Shown: positions 33,691 to 44,689 of the stretch, piece by piece
How the letters are laid out: every line of letters starts with the position of its first letter
How positions within the stretch are numbered: the stretch's first letter is position 1
From: Dipteris shenzhenensis
Lineage: Eukaryota; Polypodiophyta; Polypodiopsida; Gleicheniales
NCBI GenBank assembly: GCA_047967505.1
Contig: CM106539.1
Length of the DNA: 64,000 nucleotides
Strand: one strand, 5' to 3'
Notes under the pieces: generated by a model
What the model was told of the DNA's origin: nothing
Databases searched by the model: none
The model's input: the letters and a program-made list of their open reading frames with translations, nothing else
Made by a program: the position numbers and the translations under genes

Positions 33691-34367
33691 ACCTCCTCTA
33701 AGCCCTTCTCAACCCATGCACTCATTTGCTCCTTACTCCACTCGTGACTTAAACTTTGTTAAAATTATCTAAGAATCCATACGGTTGTCTATATTCCTAG
33801 GTAAAGCAATAACAAGCCGGGGGAAACATGCATTACCTGTCTACCCATACATAAATATGATGTTCTAACATGTAGTTTGTTTGGATGGTGGTAGGTAAGT
33901 GGACCTTGACCTCAGAACCTGGATTGCCTGAGGATTCGACATCTTTTTCCAATATTGTGTTTGTCAAACTCAATATTATTAAAAGTTCTTAATTTTGGTG
34001 GAAATTTTTGCAAACTCTAGTTGATGCATTTTTCAACTTAGATGTCTCCTTATATGTTCCCCTTTTTTTACTTTTTATCCAATTGATGGAATTAATTGTA
34101 TGGCTTAATTATTGATGGGACCTTTCATTCTAAACACACACTTTGATTTCCCAACTAGCCTTTGGTTGGGCTAGTGCCATACAACTCATTCACATCCATT
34201 GGATAATTCTATAGCATGGATAATCTCTAGTCATTTTGTGATCCGCCTTATTTTTTACTACCTTTTATATCTATTTTGCAGAAGTGGTTTACGCATTTAC
34301 TATTGGCATCATTTTTTCATTTTGACATTTATCGTACAGATCCACTTTTGTTCACTTATTATCAATA
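33691..34367. other. Unassigned sequence
   Basis: No gene or repeat is recognised. Confidence 0.4.
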
Positions 34368-34406
34368 GGTGGGGAGTAAGCTCAGATGGTGGGCTTACTC
34401 CCCACC
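34368..34406. repeat. Perfect 14-bp stem hairpin
   Basis: GGTGGGGAGTAAGC and its exact complement GCTTACTCCCCACC are separated by 11 bases. Confidence 0.85.
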
Positions 34407-34424
34407 ATGTAGTCTCACCCTCTG

Positions 34425-34640
34425 GGGCCACACACACACACACAATAATCTCGATTAGTAAATGTATCTCACACACAGACACTTATTTCTACACACACAC
34501 ACACACACACACCCGTGCGCACGTGTGCACACACACACACACACATGTATACTTCCCCAACTATGAATTATTCCCATGAAATCTCCCCTTTACACTCGCT
34601 TTTTAGCCACCTCACACACGAAGTACACCCCTATTTCTTA
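34425..34640 (+). repeat. CA microsatellites with flank, copy 2
   Basis: It shares non-repetitive words with 33460-33690 (GATTAGTAAATGTATCTC, ATGAAATCTCCCCTTTA), so this is a duplicated segment and not chance CA runs. The frame across it (34199-34579) is not a gene. Confidence 0.8.
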
Positions 34641-35271
34641 TCTTTTGGTTTTGCTCCGCTCTTATTTAATAATGACCTATTTAGATCGTTTATTATTTTT
34701 GCTATAGGCCTTAATTCCTAAAATTTCCTTAACATTCAACCCTAATTTTTTCTTAAACTTCATATAGGGGTTTTACGCTCCCCTTTCTTTTATTTTAATT
34801 ACACACTCATAGACAATTTTTCCTTCCCCCTCCCCCCCCCCCTTTTTTTTCTATTGGGAATTATCAACATCAATTTATGTCCAAAGGCATTATCATCATG
34901 GTTTTTCTTATGTGACAGGGCATTATTTTCATGTATTTTTTATCATTATAGACTTAAGATTCTCTTAGGTTTATGATCATTCTTATATTTATGGACATTT
35001 AACCTGTCCGTACTTTCACATAGAATGCACACACTCAACCTTAAATACCCCTCATTAAATGTTATACTTATTCACCCTCTTGGAATCTACTTTAAAAGTT
35101 CCTTCCTTTTTTTAATATAGACTAATGAATTAGAATTTGCTCTAATTTTTATCCCCTTGTAATGAACATTAAGACACCTCTTCCTAATTATTGGCACTAT
35201 AGTTATATTTATATAAATAACTCCCCCTAATTATCTTACGGCACTTTATTTATACTTATTTCTAGGCATAA
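34641..35271. other. Unassigned AT-rich sequence
   Basis: There is a C/T homopolymer region at 34826-34851. No gene is seen. Confidence 0.4.
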
Positions 35272-36283
35272 TTACATATTGGAACACTTTTTATACCTTT
35301 TTGGCCATAGTCTTGGATTCGATTGCATTGGTAGACGTGGTTGCAAAGTACACTTGGGGCCACCTTGGCTAGCATGATATTCCTTGCCATCCGGGCCATG
35401 TCGACATCCAAACTTGGTGGGGTCCACCAAATACTTCGACCCCAAAGATTGTATTTGTTCCAATGTTGCCACTTACTCCTAGAGACAAGTGTTTTCTACT
35501 AGTAGCCTCTCAAATTCCATGATGGTAGAGGCATACGATATAGCTTGGGCTATAGATCAAAGTTGTGATATGTTTTTTGTTGCACTTTGATGCATTCTCA
35601 TGCCTCAGTGAGTTTGGCTCTTGGGCCTCTTGAAGTTGAAGTGCCAAGGCCTGGTGTTTTTTTGCAACTTTTCATGTGTATCAAATAAGGGTTAAAAGTA
35701 TCTAGCTCTACTTGTAGCTAATTGATCTTGGCATCCATGAAAGTAGTCTCAACTACGTAGTGGTCAGTGAGTTCTGTTCATAGGCTTGATATTGCCACTT
35801 GTTGAATCTCATATCTTGGGGAGGAACCCACTCCCTAACAATGTAATGAAGGGTGCAAAGACTTGTGCAACCCTCATCTCTTAGCATCCACTAAATTTCT
35901 CAAAGGCATTTGTATAGTACATTGTCTCAAAGGCATTTGTATAGTACATTGTCATCAAAGAAGAATAGCTCATCATCCTTTCATGGAATGGGATATTCGG
36001 CTTGGTAAGGGAACGAGATGATTACCCACAAAATGGGAGGGCTCTCCTTGTTCTTTTTGCTCGAATGTCCATGCTGGATGCTTGGTGTCTTCCTAATCTT
36101 CAAATTGCTCAAAAACAAGTTCCTCATCATAAGGTTGCTTGGAGGCAACCTTCTCATCATCTTTGTGCTACTCAAAGGCACCCTCTGCTTCATTGAGCTT
36201 GTTGTTGCCTTGTTCATCATCATGCCCTTCATGGAGCGATTCAATGAGTGTGTGTGACTACTCCATCTTGGTCGGTGATGCAT
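35272..36283 (-). pseudogene. Degenerate coding-like region, unrecognised
   Basis: Minus-strand pieces read like one decayed protein with several frame changes. There is a charged part rich in Glu/Gln near 36000-36250, a piece ETTFMDAKINQLQVELDTF (about 35760-35700) that could be a short coiled coil, and MATLEQIQSLGSKYLVDPTK (35472 downward). No known domain was recognised. It may be part of an element. The evidence is weak. Confidence 0.3.
35899..35952 (+). repeat. Perfect 27-bp tandem duplication
   Basis: CTCAAAGGCATTTGTATAGT and the next seven bases occur twice in a row without change. Confidence 0.95.
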
Positions 36284-36363
36284 TACCTATAGGCTTGAGA
36301 GTAGAAGCATGTGTTAGTAGATGAGGCTTGGTTATAGCCAAGAAACCGAGTCTATCAACCAAA

Positions 36364-36381
36364 GGGGGGGGGGGGGGGGGG
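36364..36381. repeat. G homopolymer (18 bases)
   Basis: An uninterrupted run of G. Its length may be unreliable in assembly. Confidence 0.9.
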
Positions 36382-36844
36382 CAAGCTACCTAGCCAATGG
36401 CTAGTCGTATCATAACATCCAAAGATGGGGCCCAAGCTTACAATGTGCTTGGCCATTATGCTCTTCTTAGAGTTGAGAATCAAAATTATTTTTAAAGATT
36501 CTAAGCTAGTTTAATACTTATTTGTCTTTAAACCTGGCTCAAAACTGCAACGAATGTTACTAGCACTTTTCTAGAGCCCTATGAATATGGACAAGAGTCA
36601 AAAGAAAGGCTAGATCTTTGCAGCAACCATAGTCTTGTTGATCAAATAGCCTTGCAAAGTTGAGTAGCTCCTGTCTTGGAAATAAGTGTTACAATGTGTA
36701 TTGCTAGGCATAGGAGTCAACTTTGGCCCAAGGGGAAACAAAAACACATGCTACATCAGCGACTTACTGATCTTAATGTATTGGTTGTTGATGATGAGGT
36801 TGTGGTTGACTATTTCATAGGACTTGTGAGTAACTCTTTAAATA

Positions 36845-36895
<51 letters not shown>

Positions 36896-38481
36896 GTCCT
36901 CAAACTATTGAGGTAACATAGTCCTTGTAGCTTACCTTCACATAGTTCTATCACTACCCTTCAAATTTGAAGCTTGCAAAACCACTCACTTTCTATCATC
37001 CTTACATTGGTTTGGTGTCACATATCTCCCTGTAAAAGGTGAAAGCTCACCCACTTTCAAAATTCAAAAGGAAAATAATGGTTTCTCATATTTTGCTCTC
37101 TTTGCCTTCCGCCTCTCTATTCTCCACTCATGAAGAATATGTTCTTTCCCAACACAGAAACTCATCTTAGTAGCCTATGTATGAACTTAAAACCTTGAAA
37201 TCCTCCCTCACAAATGTAGCATGGATACATAACACAAGACCATGCTCATAAGACCTATGAGGTAACTTGAGACTTCTTTCTTTGTCTTTTATTTGCTTTA
37301 TTCTTTGTTTAATGCCACACTCTTGGTTTATGATAAGATCCAACTGTACTTTAGCTAGCTATAGAATGAATTGGAATCCTCCTCATTTTACCCAAAAGTA
37401 TTATTTGGTTTGATCTTTGTGCTCCTTATGCTTGTGGCACAAGAGCCTCCAAGGATAGGGAGGGAGAAAGAGAGAGACAGGGGACAAAGACAGGTCTTAA
37501 TTCATCTTTACCCAATAGAATCAAAGGCTAGGGAGGGAACTAAAATAAGGTTACAGCAAAAAGGAAACCCAAGTCTTGGTTTTCATGAAGAATATTTGAT
37601 TGTACATGGTTTGAGAGCTATATTTTCTTACTGTACCCAAAGTTATCACATTGCAAATACATTTTTTTTCATTAAAAGATCACCACAATGATTCCTTTTA
37701 ATATTTCAAGGTTAATTATTTTTGGGTAACATTCAAAACTTGTGTGTATGTATCATACAAGGCTCATGCACTAGAACCTACAACAACTGGTGCTCATGAT
37801 TATGCTCCTCCTCTTGTTGTTAGATGTGTTGCCCCTCATGATTGTGTTGTCCCTCTTGTTCATAAATTTTGCTCCTATTTTTGTTCCTCCTCTAGCTTAT
37901 ACTCTTGCACAATGCCTTTGCTACTCTTGCTATACACCTCTACTACATTTGCGCTAAGCATTTGCTTCCCTTGCATTGCATCCTTGCTCCAATGCTCCTG
38001 CTCGAGTCTTGCCAATTGTATATAGTGCTACTAGGTACCTACATGCTTGCAAACCATGCAATGTTTCTATTTCTTATACACCTCACTTCTCTTATGAATT
38101 TGCAAACTGAGATGCAATACAAGAATAGCAGTAGGAGGTGTAATGTAGTATAAGCACCAAGAGCAAAAATGAGAAATACAAGAGGAATAGTTGTAGATGG
38201 CTACACATGTAATGCAAGAGTAGAAATAGGTATAGAAAGATGGATTGATCAGGAGCAAACAATCAAAGTTGAGGTGTCATGGAATAGGGTTAGTAATTGA
38301 ATAAACATTAAGCAAGAGCAATAGGTTAGTAATTGAAACATTGAGAAAATAAATAAGTGCATAACACCCTATTGCTTGACTTCACCTAGCCCCCATCTCA
38401 AACTAGTGTTTTCCTCCCTTCCATCCTAGTACTCCTATATAATATCCTCACCCCCCCCCCCCCTCCTCCAATTTTCCCCCT
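36382..38481. other. Unassigned intergenic sequence with a CT microsatellite
   Basis: 36848-36893 is a (CT)n run and 38450-38463 a C run. The open frames at 37371-37691 and 37744-38025 have no domain and atypical composition. No gene is supported. Confidence 0.4.
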
Positions 38482-38709
38482 TCACAAATATGGAGAGAGG
38501 AGAGGAGAAGAGTGGAGATGAGGAGAGAGGGCACAGCTAGAGAGCACACCACAACTGACTAATTATACACTAGATTTAGTTGAAAGTAATGAGTATACAA
38601 ACCCCTTTAGTATTAGGGTTAGGGTTTCCAACCCTTGTGCTTTTTAGCACTCTATGTGTTTGTGCTATGCACGTATGATAACACATGATGTTGAGATGAA
38701 TTCTCAACA
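38482..38709 (-). repeat. 3' LTR of C
   Basis: On the minus strand it starts TGTTGAGAATTCATCTC after a purine-rich TTGAGGTAAGG and ends near CATATTTGTGA, about 228 bp. It contains AACCCTAACCC words. Related LTRs are at 44066-44290 and 44292-44450. Confidence 0.75.
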
Positions 38710-39067
38710 CCTTACCTCAAGATTAACATCATGAATTGGGCCTTCCCTCAAGATGATGATTATGGGGAATGGAAGAAGGACTGAGCATTACATTCTATCA
38801 CAACTCTTTATTGGGAATGCTTTCCTTTGAGTCAAACCAAGATCTTGTCGCTGCTTCTCGAAAGCTCTTTCCCTAATGGTTCGGTAAAGATGTTTGTGAC
38901 ATTCTCTTTGCTATCACAATGTTGCAATGTTATGTCAACATGTAATACTCTTTCTCTGATGAAGTGCCCTTCTGACATTAATTCGCGTTGTCTTGGATTG
39001 ATATATTGGATTCTTGGCTAATGCTTGAGTTGTTTAATGATCACAATATATTTGGAATGTGTACTAG

Positions 39068-39370
39068 CTAGATGTGGACATCTAGCTGATACACATTCCA
39101 TCTATTGCGTGTTGCTAGTGATATCACGAATCTTGTGGAGTCCATATTTGCTACTGGAGCATAAGTCTCATCATAATCTTGATGATATTCTTGTGCAAAG
39201 GATTTTGCAACTAGTCTAGGTTTGTATCTTTCAATGCTTCCATCTAGATTGTACTTCGCTTTGTAAACCCATTTTTTTGCAATGGCCTTCTTTTCTGATG
39301 GAAGGTCGCATAAATTCCAAGTATTATTTTTGTAAAAAGCTTCTATCTCTTCATTCATAGTAGTTTGCAA
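39068..39370 (-). pseudogene. C reverse transcriptase N-terminal part
   Basis: Reads MNEEIEAFYKNNTWNLCDLP, KKWVYKAKYNLDGSIERYKP, RLVAKSFAQEYHQDYDETYA, the canonical start of the copia RT domain. It ends at QLDVHI, before the catalytic YVDD, which is lost. Confidence 0.9.
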
Positions 39371-40888
39371 TTCTAGCTTATCAATTGCATCCTCAAATTA
39401 CACTGGCTCTTTTGTTTGCATGATGTAGTCATAAGAGCATAATTGGTGGCTTCTAAACTACTTTTCTTTTTTGAGCATATGTCAACCTTGCTAGTGGTCT
39501 GCTTTCTGTGGTAGACTATCTAAATTGTTGCTCTTCCAGAGGATTCTTGGTAATTCTTGCTCTTCATCATTAACCTTTTCTATTGGTGACTAGGTAATCA
39601 GCGCAACCATCTCCTGTGCAGTTGATGTTTTTTATTATGATTCTTCATCATCAAAGATTACATCTCTAGAGATTATGATCTTTTAGTTGATGGGATTATA
39701 CAACTTCTATGCTTTGCTTTCTTCATTGTAGCCAACCATGATGCATTTACATGACTTCACATCCAACTTTCTAGTATGATCGTCATGTATGTGGGTATAT
39801 GATATGCAACCAAAAATTTGAAGATGCCCAATGCATGGCTTCTATCTAGTGAATGCCTCATAAGGTGTCATACCCTAAATAGGTTCAATCAGAAGACGAT
39901 TAAGCAAGTAGTTTGCAGTGGCGATTGTTTCTACCCAATACTAACTCAGAAGATGCTTCTCACTGAGCATTGCTCTAGACCTGTCTACTAAATTCCCATT
40001 CTTTGTTTCAACTATTGCATTCTACTGAGGAGTATCTGCACATGTGAATTGTCTTTGAATGTCATGAATAATGAAGACATGTATTCACCTCCTCTATCTG
40101 ATCTCATGACTCTGATCTTTTTGCCTGTCTCTACCATGGCTTTGAATTCTTGAAATTTGGAAAAGACTTCAGATTTCTTCTTCAAAAAGTAGACCCTAAC
40201 AATATCTGATGTAGTTTGTCAATGAAAGTGTAAGGTGAACCATTAGTGCTACAGGTCTGTGCATAGCCCCATATGTCTATATGTATCAAATCAAGGCGCC
40301 TCTTGCTCGAGAGGTGATTCTACCAAAATTGGTTCTCTTTTATTTATCAAAGCAACATGCTTTGCAAAATTTTCCAAGAAATTAAAGTTTTAGAATTCCA
40401 ATTGCCATATTTTGATTTCTTAACTACATGAAGCTTTTGAAATTGACATGTCCATATCTCTTTTGCCCTACAATGGAAAGTGGTGTTGGTTGCTACTGTG
40501 GCATGCAAGTCTGATCTACTGAAGCTAGCAAGCTAAAAAAGCATCCTTCCTTGACTGCTATTCCTACTAGTTGATATCCTTTGGTTTGATCTCTAATTGT
40601 GCATTCATCTCCATTGAAGATGACTCAATAGTTGTGTTCTATCAATTGACAAGAGGTTCTTGCTAATCTTTGGAACATAAATGCCTTTCCCTTAAACTAG
40701 ATTTGGTGTGTTATCTATCGAGTAGATAACATTATTTGGTCCTTTTGATGGTTTCATCTTTGTGAACCATTCCTAATGCTTTATCATGTGTGATGATGCA
40801 CTGCTATTGATATACCAAGTATCTTGATCTGCTTGATCAACTTAATGGCTGCATTCCCCTTTTGAATTACAATCAATGTTAATGTACA
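39371..40888 (-). pseudogene. C integrase region, heavily broken
   Basis: No long frame remains. Short minus-strand pieces in the right order fit GAG-pre-integrase and integrase, and this segment lies between the RT start and the gag knuckle of C, where integrase belongs. Confidence 0.5.
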
Positions 40889-41614
40889 CTATTTTAGTCT
40901 TCTACATATTCCTGCTTGCAAGATACATGGTGTTAGGCTCATTGGCATACTGACTGTGACTTGAATGTCCACCACAGTGATGGTGATTTCCTCTTCCATG
41001 AAAATTCCCTTGATTGCTCCTAGATTGACCTCCTTGGTCATACTGCTTCTTGCAACAATCTCTTTTATAGTGTCCAAACTTATGACAGTAGTTGCATACA
41101 ATGTTTGACACATTGGTGGATGCATTCCCTCTTCCTTGAAATCTCCCTCAATTGGAATTATTTTCTCTAGGATGCTAATGCTGATGCTACTGTAGATGCT
41201 AATTTTGATGATGACCACTTCTATGAGATGCTCTACCTCTGCCCTTGCATTTACCCCTATTTGAGGCTATGAATGCTCATCATTGGAATGAACTTTGTGT
41301 GCTTGAATGGAATGAGTCCTAAGTTCTTCACCAAGTAACACTGTCTTTAACTCTTCCAATGTTGGAATCTGCCTTTGAATGGAAATACTATGGACTAGAT
41401 TCTTGTATCCCTCTCCTAGTCCATTCAAGATTACTTGAATTATCTCTGTGGGGTTCATAGTCTCTCTTGTTGTTGCAAGTTGATTGTTGTAATCCTTGAC
41501 TGAGTACATAAGCATGACCAGTTTCATTGCTATTGCAAAAACTTTGGTTGATCTCCTGGATTGTTTAACTTTGTGTCTTTGAATGATATTGTAAATCTTT
41601 ACCCTCAAGGCCAA
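40889..41614 (-). pseudogene. C gag with CCHC knuckle
   Basis: 41267-41614 reads a UBN2-like Gag piece (YNNQLATTRETMNPTEIIQV, ILNGLGEGYKNLVHSI, PTLEELKTVLLGEE). 40902-41111 carries CNYCHKFGHYKRDC, an intact CCHC knuckle, followed by a Gly/His/Gln-rich stretch. A frame break lies between them. Confidence 0.88.
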
Positions 41615-41724
41615 TTAATGAAAGATATTTTGATGTTCTATTAATGTTTCCATGTTATTATACATGTTCTACGATGCTTTCCAACACTTAATGCAAAGTT
41701 AGTGTGAATTTGAGTGGTGAAATG

Positions 41725-41921
41725 AAGTTTTTTTATCGTGGTGTAGAAGGCAAAAGTGCTCAGCATCGGGTGGGAAGCCCAAAAACATAGAAACCCGCCA
41801 TGGCACATATGGGGCCAGTTTGATTTGGAGGCCCCATATGTGCTATGGTGGGTTTCTATGTTTTTGGGCTTCCTGCATGATGCCGAGTACTTTTGCCTTC
41901 TATGCCATAGTGCAAAAAGTT
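41725..41921. repeat. 197-bp near-perfect palindrome (foldback/MITE-like or long hairpin)
   Basis: Left arm 41725-41816 and right arm 41830-41921 are complementary over about 90 bases with roughly a dozen mismatches, around a 13-base loop. The inner 70 bases (AGAAGGCAAAAGTGCTC to CACATATGGGGCC) pair best. It stands just beyond the broken 5' end of element C. It could be a foldback element or a hairpin-RNA locus. Confidence 0.9.
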
Positions 41922-42091
41922 ATCTAATAGCATGGTTTTGAATAGAATACTGAATGAAAATATGAATACCAACAACAATTAATGTTATATAATACAATGA
42001 CAACATGAAATAAATTTTGTAAAAGAAGGAAAATTGGGACACTGTATAAAAAGTATATGTGTATTGATATAAAATAAGAGTTCTGTTACAA
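41922..42091. other. Unassigned sequence
   Basis: AT-rich. No feature is recognised. Confidence 0.4.
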
Positions 42092-43532
42092 TTAGGATTC
42101 ACAACCAATCTTTTTTTTTGCTGCATCTAAAACATTGAAAATATTGGGCTTTGAATTCCCAAATAGGCTCCTAGCTCTAAACCTAGTCGATAGAGCATCG
42201 AGGCTCTCGTTGTTGCTAGCCAGGGACATGGTTGCTGCTGCCATCAGTGCCATACCTGTAGCTCCAAATGCATTGAGGGCAGCCCAACGATTCACCAAAA
42301 TGACATTGTTAGCATTTTAATTGATGTTTGTGTGACCAATCATCCATGACAAGGCCTTACGCTTTAGAAGGTCCTCAATGCCTTGTGGCAATTTTTTTGT
42401 GTGGATAACCACAAAGCACCCTAGTGATTGGTCGAGGTAATGTGCCAGTGAGTGATCTTGGCTGAAATAGGTCGACCTGAAATGCCTCCTTCAATAATCC
42501 AACATTATGTTAGAAGGATAATAAAAGCAAAATTATACCAAAAGACAAGAAATTCAAAGCTCGTAGTTTCTTACTGCGATGGTGTCGTCATGCTCAATCC
42601 CTTCCTCTTTGTCAATGAGGATGGATCCAAGAAGTTCCTACTGTTCGGAATGAGATGTGGAGGCTTCCTCTAGCACATCAGGTAGGTTAAAGTGATTGAT
42701 TTGTTCGCATCTTTTATTATGGCCAGTTTCAAAGCAAGAACCTCTTCTGTTGAATCATTTGCTCCCAAAAAATCTGGTTCTTGCATAGTAATGTCAACCT
42801 TGTATCCACGTAGGACACCAAGGGATTCATCCTCCTAGAGACCAAACATAGCTTGGATGTATTGGAGAAAGAGTTATTGTTCTCCATCGACAAGAAGGGG
42901 AGAAAGAACCATATCTTTGTTGTCAGATCAATAGAGGCGGTGCTTGAGGTTGACAGAATTTTAGAATTGGAAGGGGATTCAGGAGGTCTCTAAAGCACTT
43001 CTAGGGCCAACGCATCTTCCCGCCCCTTAGCTTCTTTATCAATGGGCTCTTCATTATAGATGTTGGGCTCATCTACAGATACAAGAGGATTAGCAAGGTC
43101 AAGGGTAGGCTTGAGGTCGAGGCCTCCTCTTCCATTTGTCCATCCTAGAGAAGGAAAATCCATTTGTCCATTTCCCAAGATAGGAAGCTATTTCTTGTGT
43201 TTTCGATGACTCCACATGCTAAGAGATCATAGATGTCCACCTCCCTAAACCCATGGGGTGTAAGCTGGGTTTGAAAGTGATCTAAATGCTTCACAAACCT
43301 AGGTTCTTGATCAAATAGATAACCATGTTTTTGTAGACTCATCAAGTTGATATGCAAAACTTGTGATATGGTCTTGCATACACTTGAAGAGGTCTTCAAA
43401 ATCATCTTGAGCTCCCAAGTAGGTGCCTAGGACATCTACGCTCTTATCAGAGACTAAACATAACTCCTCCTCCCTATCAACCAATGGAGTATAGGAGACG
43501 AAATCGTGGAGGGTAGACCTAGCAAAATCCAT
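42092..43532 (-). pseudogene. Degenerate multi-exon gene of unrecognised family U
   Basis: The ATG at 43532 opens MDFARSTLHDFVSYTPLVDR, about 70 bases downstream of a TATA box. A one-base slip at an A-run near 43342 breaks exon 1, and reading resumes GYLFDQEPRFVKHLDHFQTQ to about 43150. Further pieces are PSLGWTNGRGGLDLKPTLDL (43130 down), GYKVDITMQEPDFLGANDST (about 42815 down) and GSILIDKEEGIEHDDTIA, which ends at a GTAAGAAAC donor near 42572. An acceptor TTTCAG is near 42470, then DHSLAHYLDQSLGCFVVIHT and a C terminus FGNSKPNIFNVLDAAKKKIG at about 42110. Two stops are TAG and TAA. The product is unknown. 4070-4273 is a second copy of the last exon. Confidence 0.55.
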
Positions 43533-43600
43533 GGTAGTTTGGTAGCTAGGAGAACTATGGCTATGATAGTGAAACTTTGAAACTAAAGTAACTTTATAAC

Positions 43601-43610
43601 CTATATATAC
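43601..43610 (-). promoter_or_regulatory. TATA box of the family U gene
   Basis: GTATATATAG on the minus strand, about 70 bases upstream of the ATG at 43532, which leaves room for a short 5' UTR. Confidence 0.5.
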
Positions 43611-43861
43611 CCAAATGTTCTAAACCTAATTAATAAAGTAATTCTATTTTTTTGGAAAAATTGGACATGAACCCAAACCATTTGAAACATCAAACAAAAT
43701 TGCACCATTATGAATTGGAAATTGTCAAAATCCACAATTGTTCTACCCCACATGTTTACCATCTTTCATATTGCAAGATGGATAAAAGTGGCATTATGCA
43801 TGCGCTTCTCTACACGCTTACCTAAATTTTCACCATTTAAAGTAAAATGGAAGGACTTAGA
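43611..43861. other. Upstream region of the family U gene
   Basis: AT-rich. No further feature is recognised. Confidence 0.35.
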
Positions 43862-44290
43862 TAGTGCTATGCACATATGATAACACATGATGTTGAGATG
43901 AATCCTCAAGACTCCCCCCCCTTCACTCAAGGAAAATGGACAACACTCTCACACATAATGGAAGTGAATGAAATAAACTCAAGATCACTCTCTCAATCAC
44001 ACAATCTCTCACACTCTCACAAAGATGTCAATGCCTCAACAAAAGTTAAGGAAGATCGGATACCATGAACAAATATTGAGAGAGAAGAGAAGAAGAGTAG
44101 AGATGAGGAGAGAGGTAATAGCTAGAGAGCATTCCACAAATGACTAACTGTACACTAGATTTAGTTGAAAATAATGAATATATACAAACCCTTTTAGGGC
44201 TAGGGTTAGGGTTTTCAACCTTTGTTCCTTTTCGCACGCTATGTGTTAGTGCTATGAACATATGATAACACATGATGTTGAGATGAATCC
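43862..44290 (-). mobile_element. TRIM-like miniature copia derivative (LTR, PBS, short leader, PPT, partial LTR)
   Basis: On the minus strand there is an LTR (about 44290-44066) ending TATTTGTTCA, a PBS-like TGGTATCCGATC (44065-44054), about 120 bases of non-coding leader, a purine tract GAGTGAAGGGGGGGGAG (about 43928-43912) and the first 50 bases of a second LTR (43910-43862). No coding sequence lies between the LTRs. The LTR is of the C family. Confidence 0.65.
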
Positions 44291-44450
44291 ACAAGGATTG
44301 GAAACCCTAACCCCAATCCTAAAGGGGTTTGTATATATTCATTATTTTCAACTAAATCTAGTGTACAGTTAGTCATTTGTGGTGTGCTCTCTAGCTATGC
44401 CCTCTCTCCTCATCTCCACTCTTCTCCTCTCCTCTTTGCATATTTGTGCA
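44066..44450. repeat. Head-to-head inverted LTRs of the C family
   Basis: Left arm 44066-44225 and right arm 44292-44450 are reverse complements (for example ACACTAGATTTAGTTGAAAA against TTTTCAACTAAATCTAGTGT). The right arm lacks the first part of the LTR and is followed by its own PBS-like TGGTATTGGAGC (44451-44462). Confidence 0.88.
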
Positions 44451-44484
44451 TGGTATTGGAGCTTCCTTACCTTTTGATGAAGTG

Positions 44485-44489
<5 letters not shown>

Positions 44490-44551
<62 letters not shown>
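44490..44551. repeat. (GA)n microsatellite
   Basis: About 31 uninterrupted GA units between two LTR-derived segments. Confidence 0.95.
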
Positions 44552-44553
<2 letters not shown>

Positions 44554-44689
44554 CACATGATATAGCTACCTGTACACTATGTTGTATTGAACATAATCAT
44601 GAATATATACATGAGAATCCGTTAGGGTCAGGGTTAGGGCTTGTCCTATGAACCCTATCTAGATAGTGCAATTTACACTATCCTCAACA
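44552..44689 (-). repeat. LTR fragment, second related family
   Basis: On the minus strand it starts TGTTGAGGATAGTGTAAATT after the purine tract TTTAAGAGGGGA. A closely related copy is at 55900-56038. Confidence 0.65.

Larger units (their letters stand above)
38482..41640 (-). mobile_element. Ty1/copia element C, 5' truncated, degenerate
   Basis: The minus-strand order from right to left is gag (41614-41267), CCHC knuckle (near 41090), integrase region (about 40850-39500, heavily broken), RT start (39370-39068), then a 3' LTR (38482-38709). The RT after TKTAF-like QLDVHI is missing. No 5' LTR is seen to the right, where the palindrome at 41725 begins. The LTR family recurs at 43862-44450. 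Confidence 0.85.

Noticed and set aside
34199-34579. 126-codon frame over CA microsatellites
   Set aside because: The His/Thr repeat comes from the CA run. It is not a gene.
44190-44215. Telomere-like TTAGGGTTAGGG words (also near 38618, 44310, 44625 and 55977)
   Set aside because: Only two units long and always at the same place in LTR copies, so these are part of the LTR and not interstitial telomere arrays.
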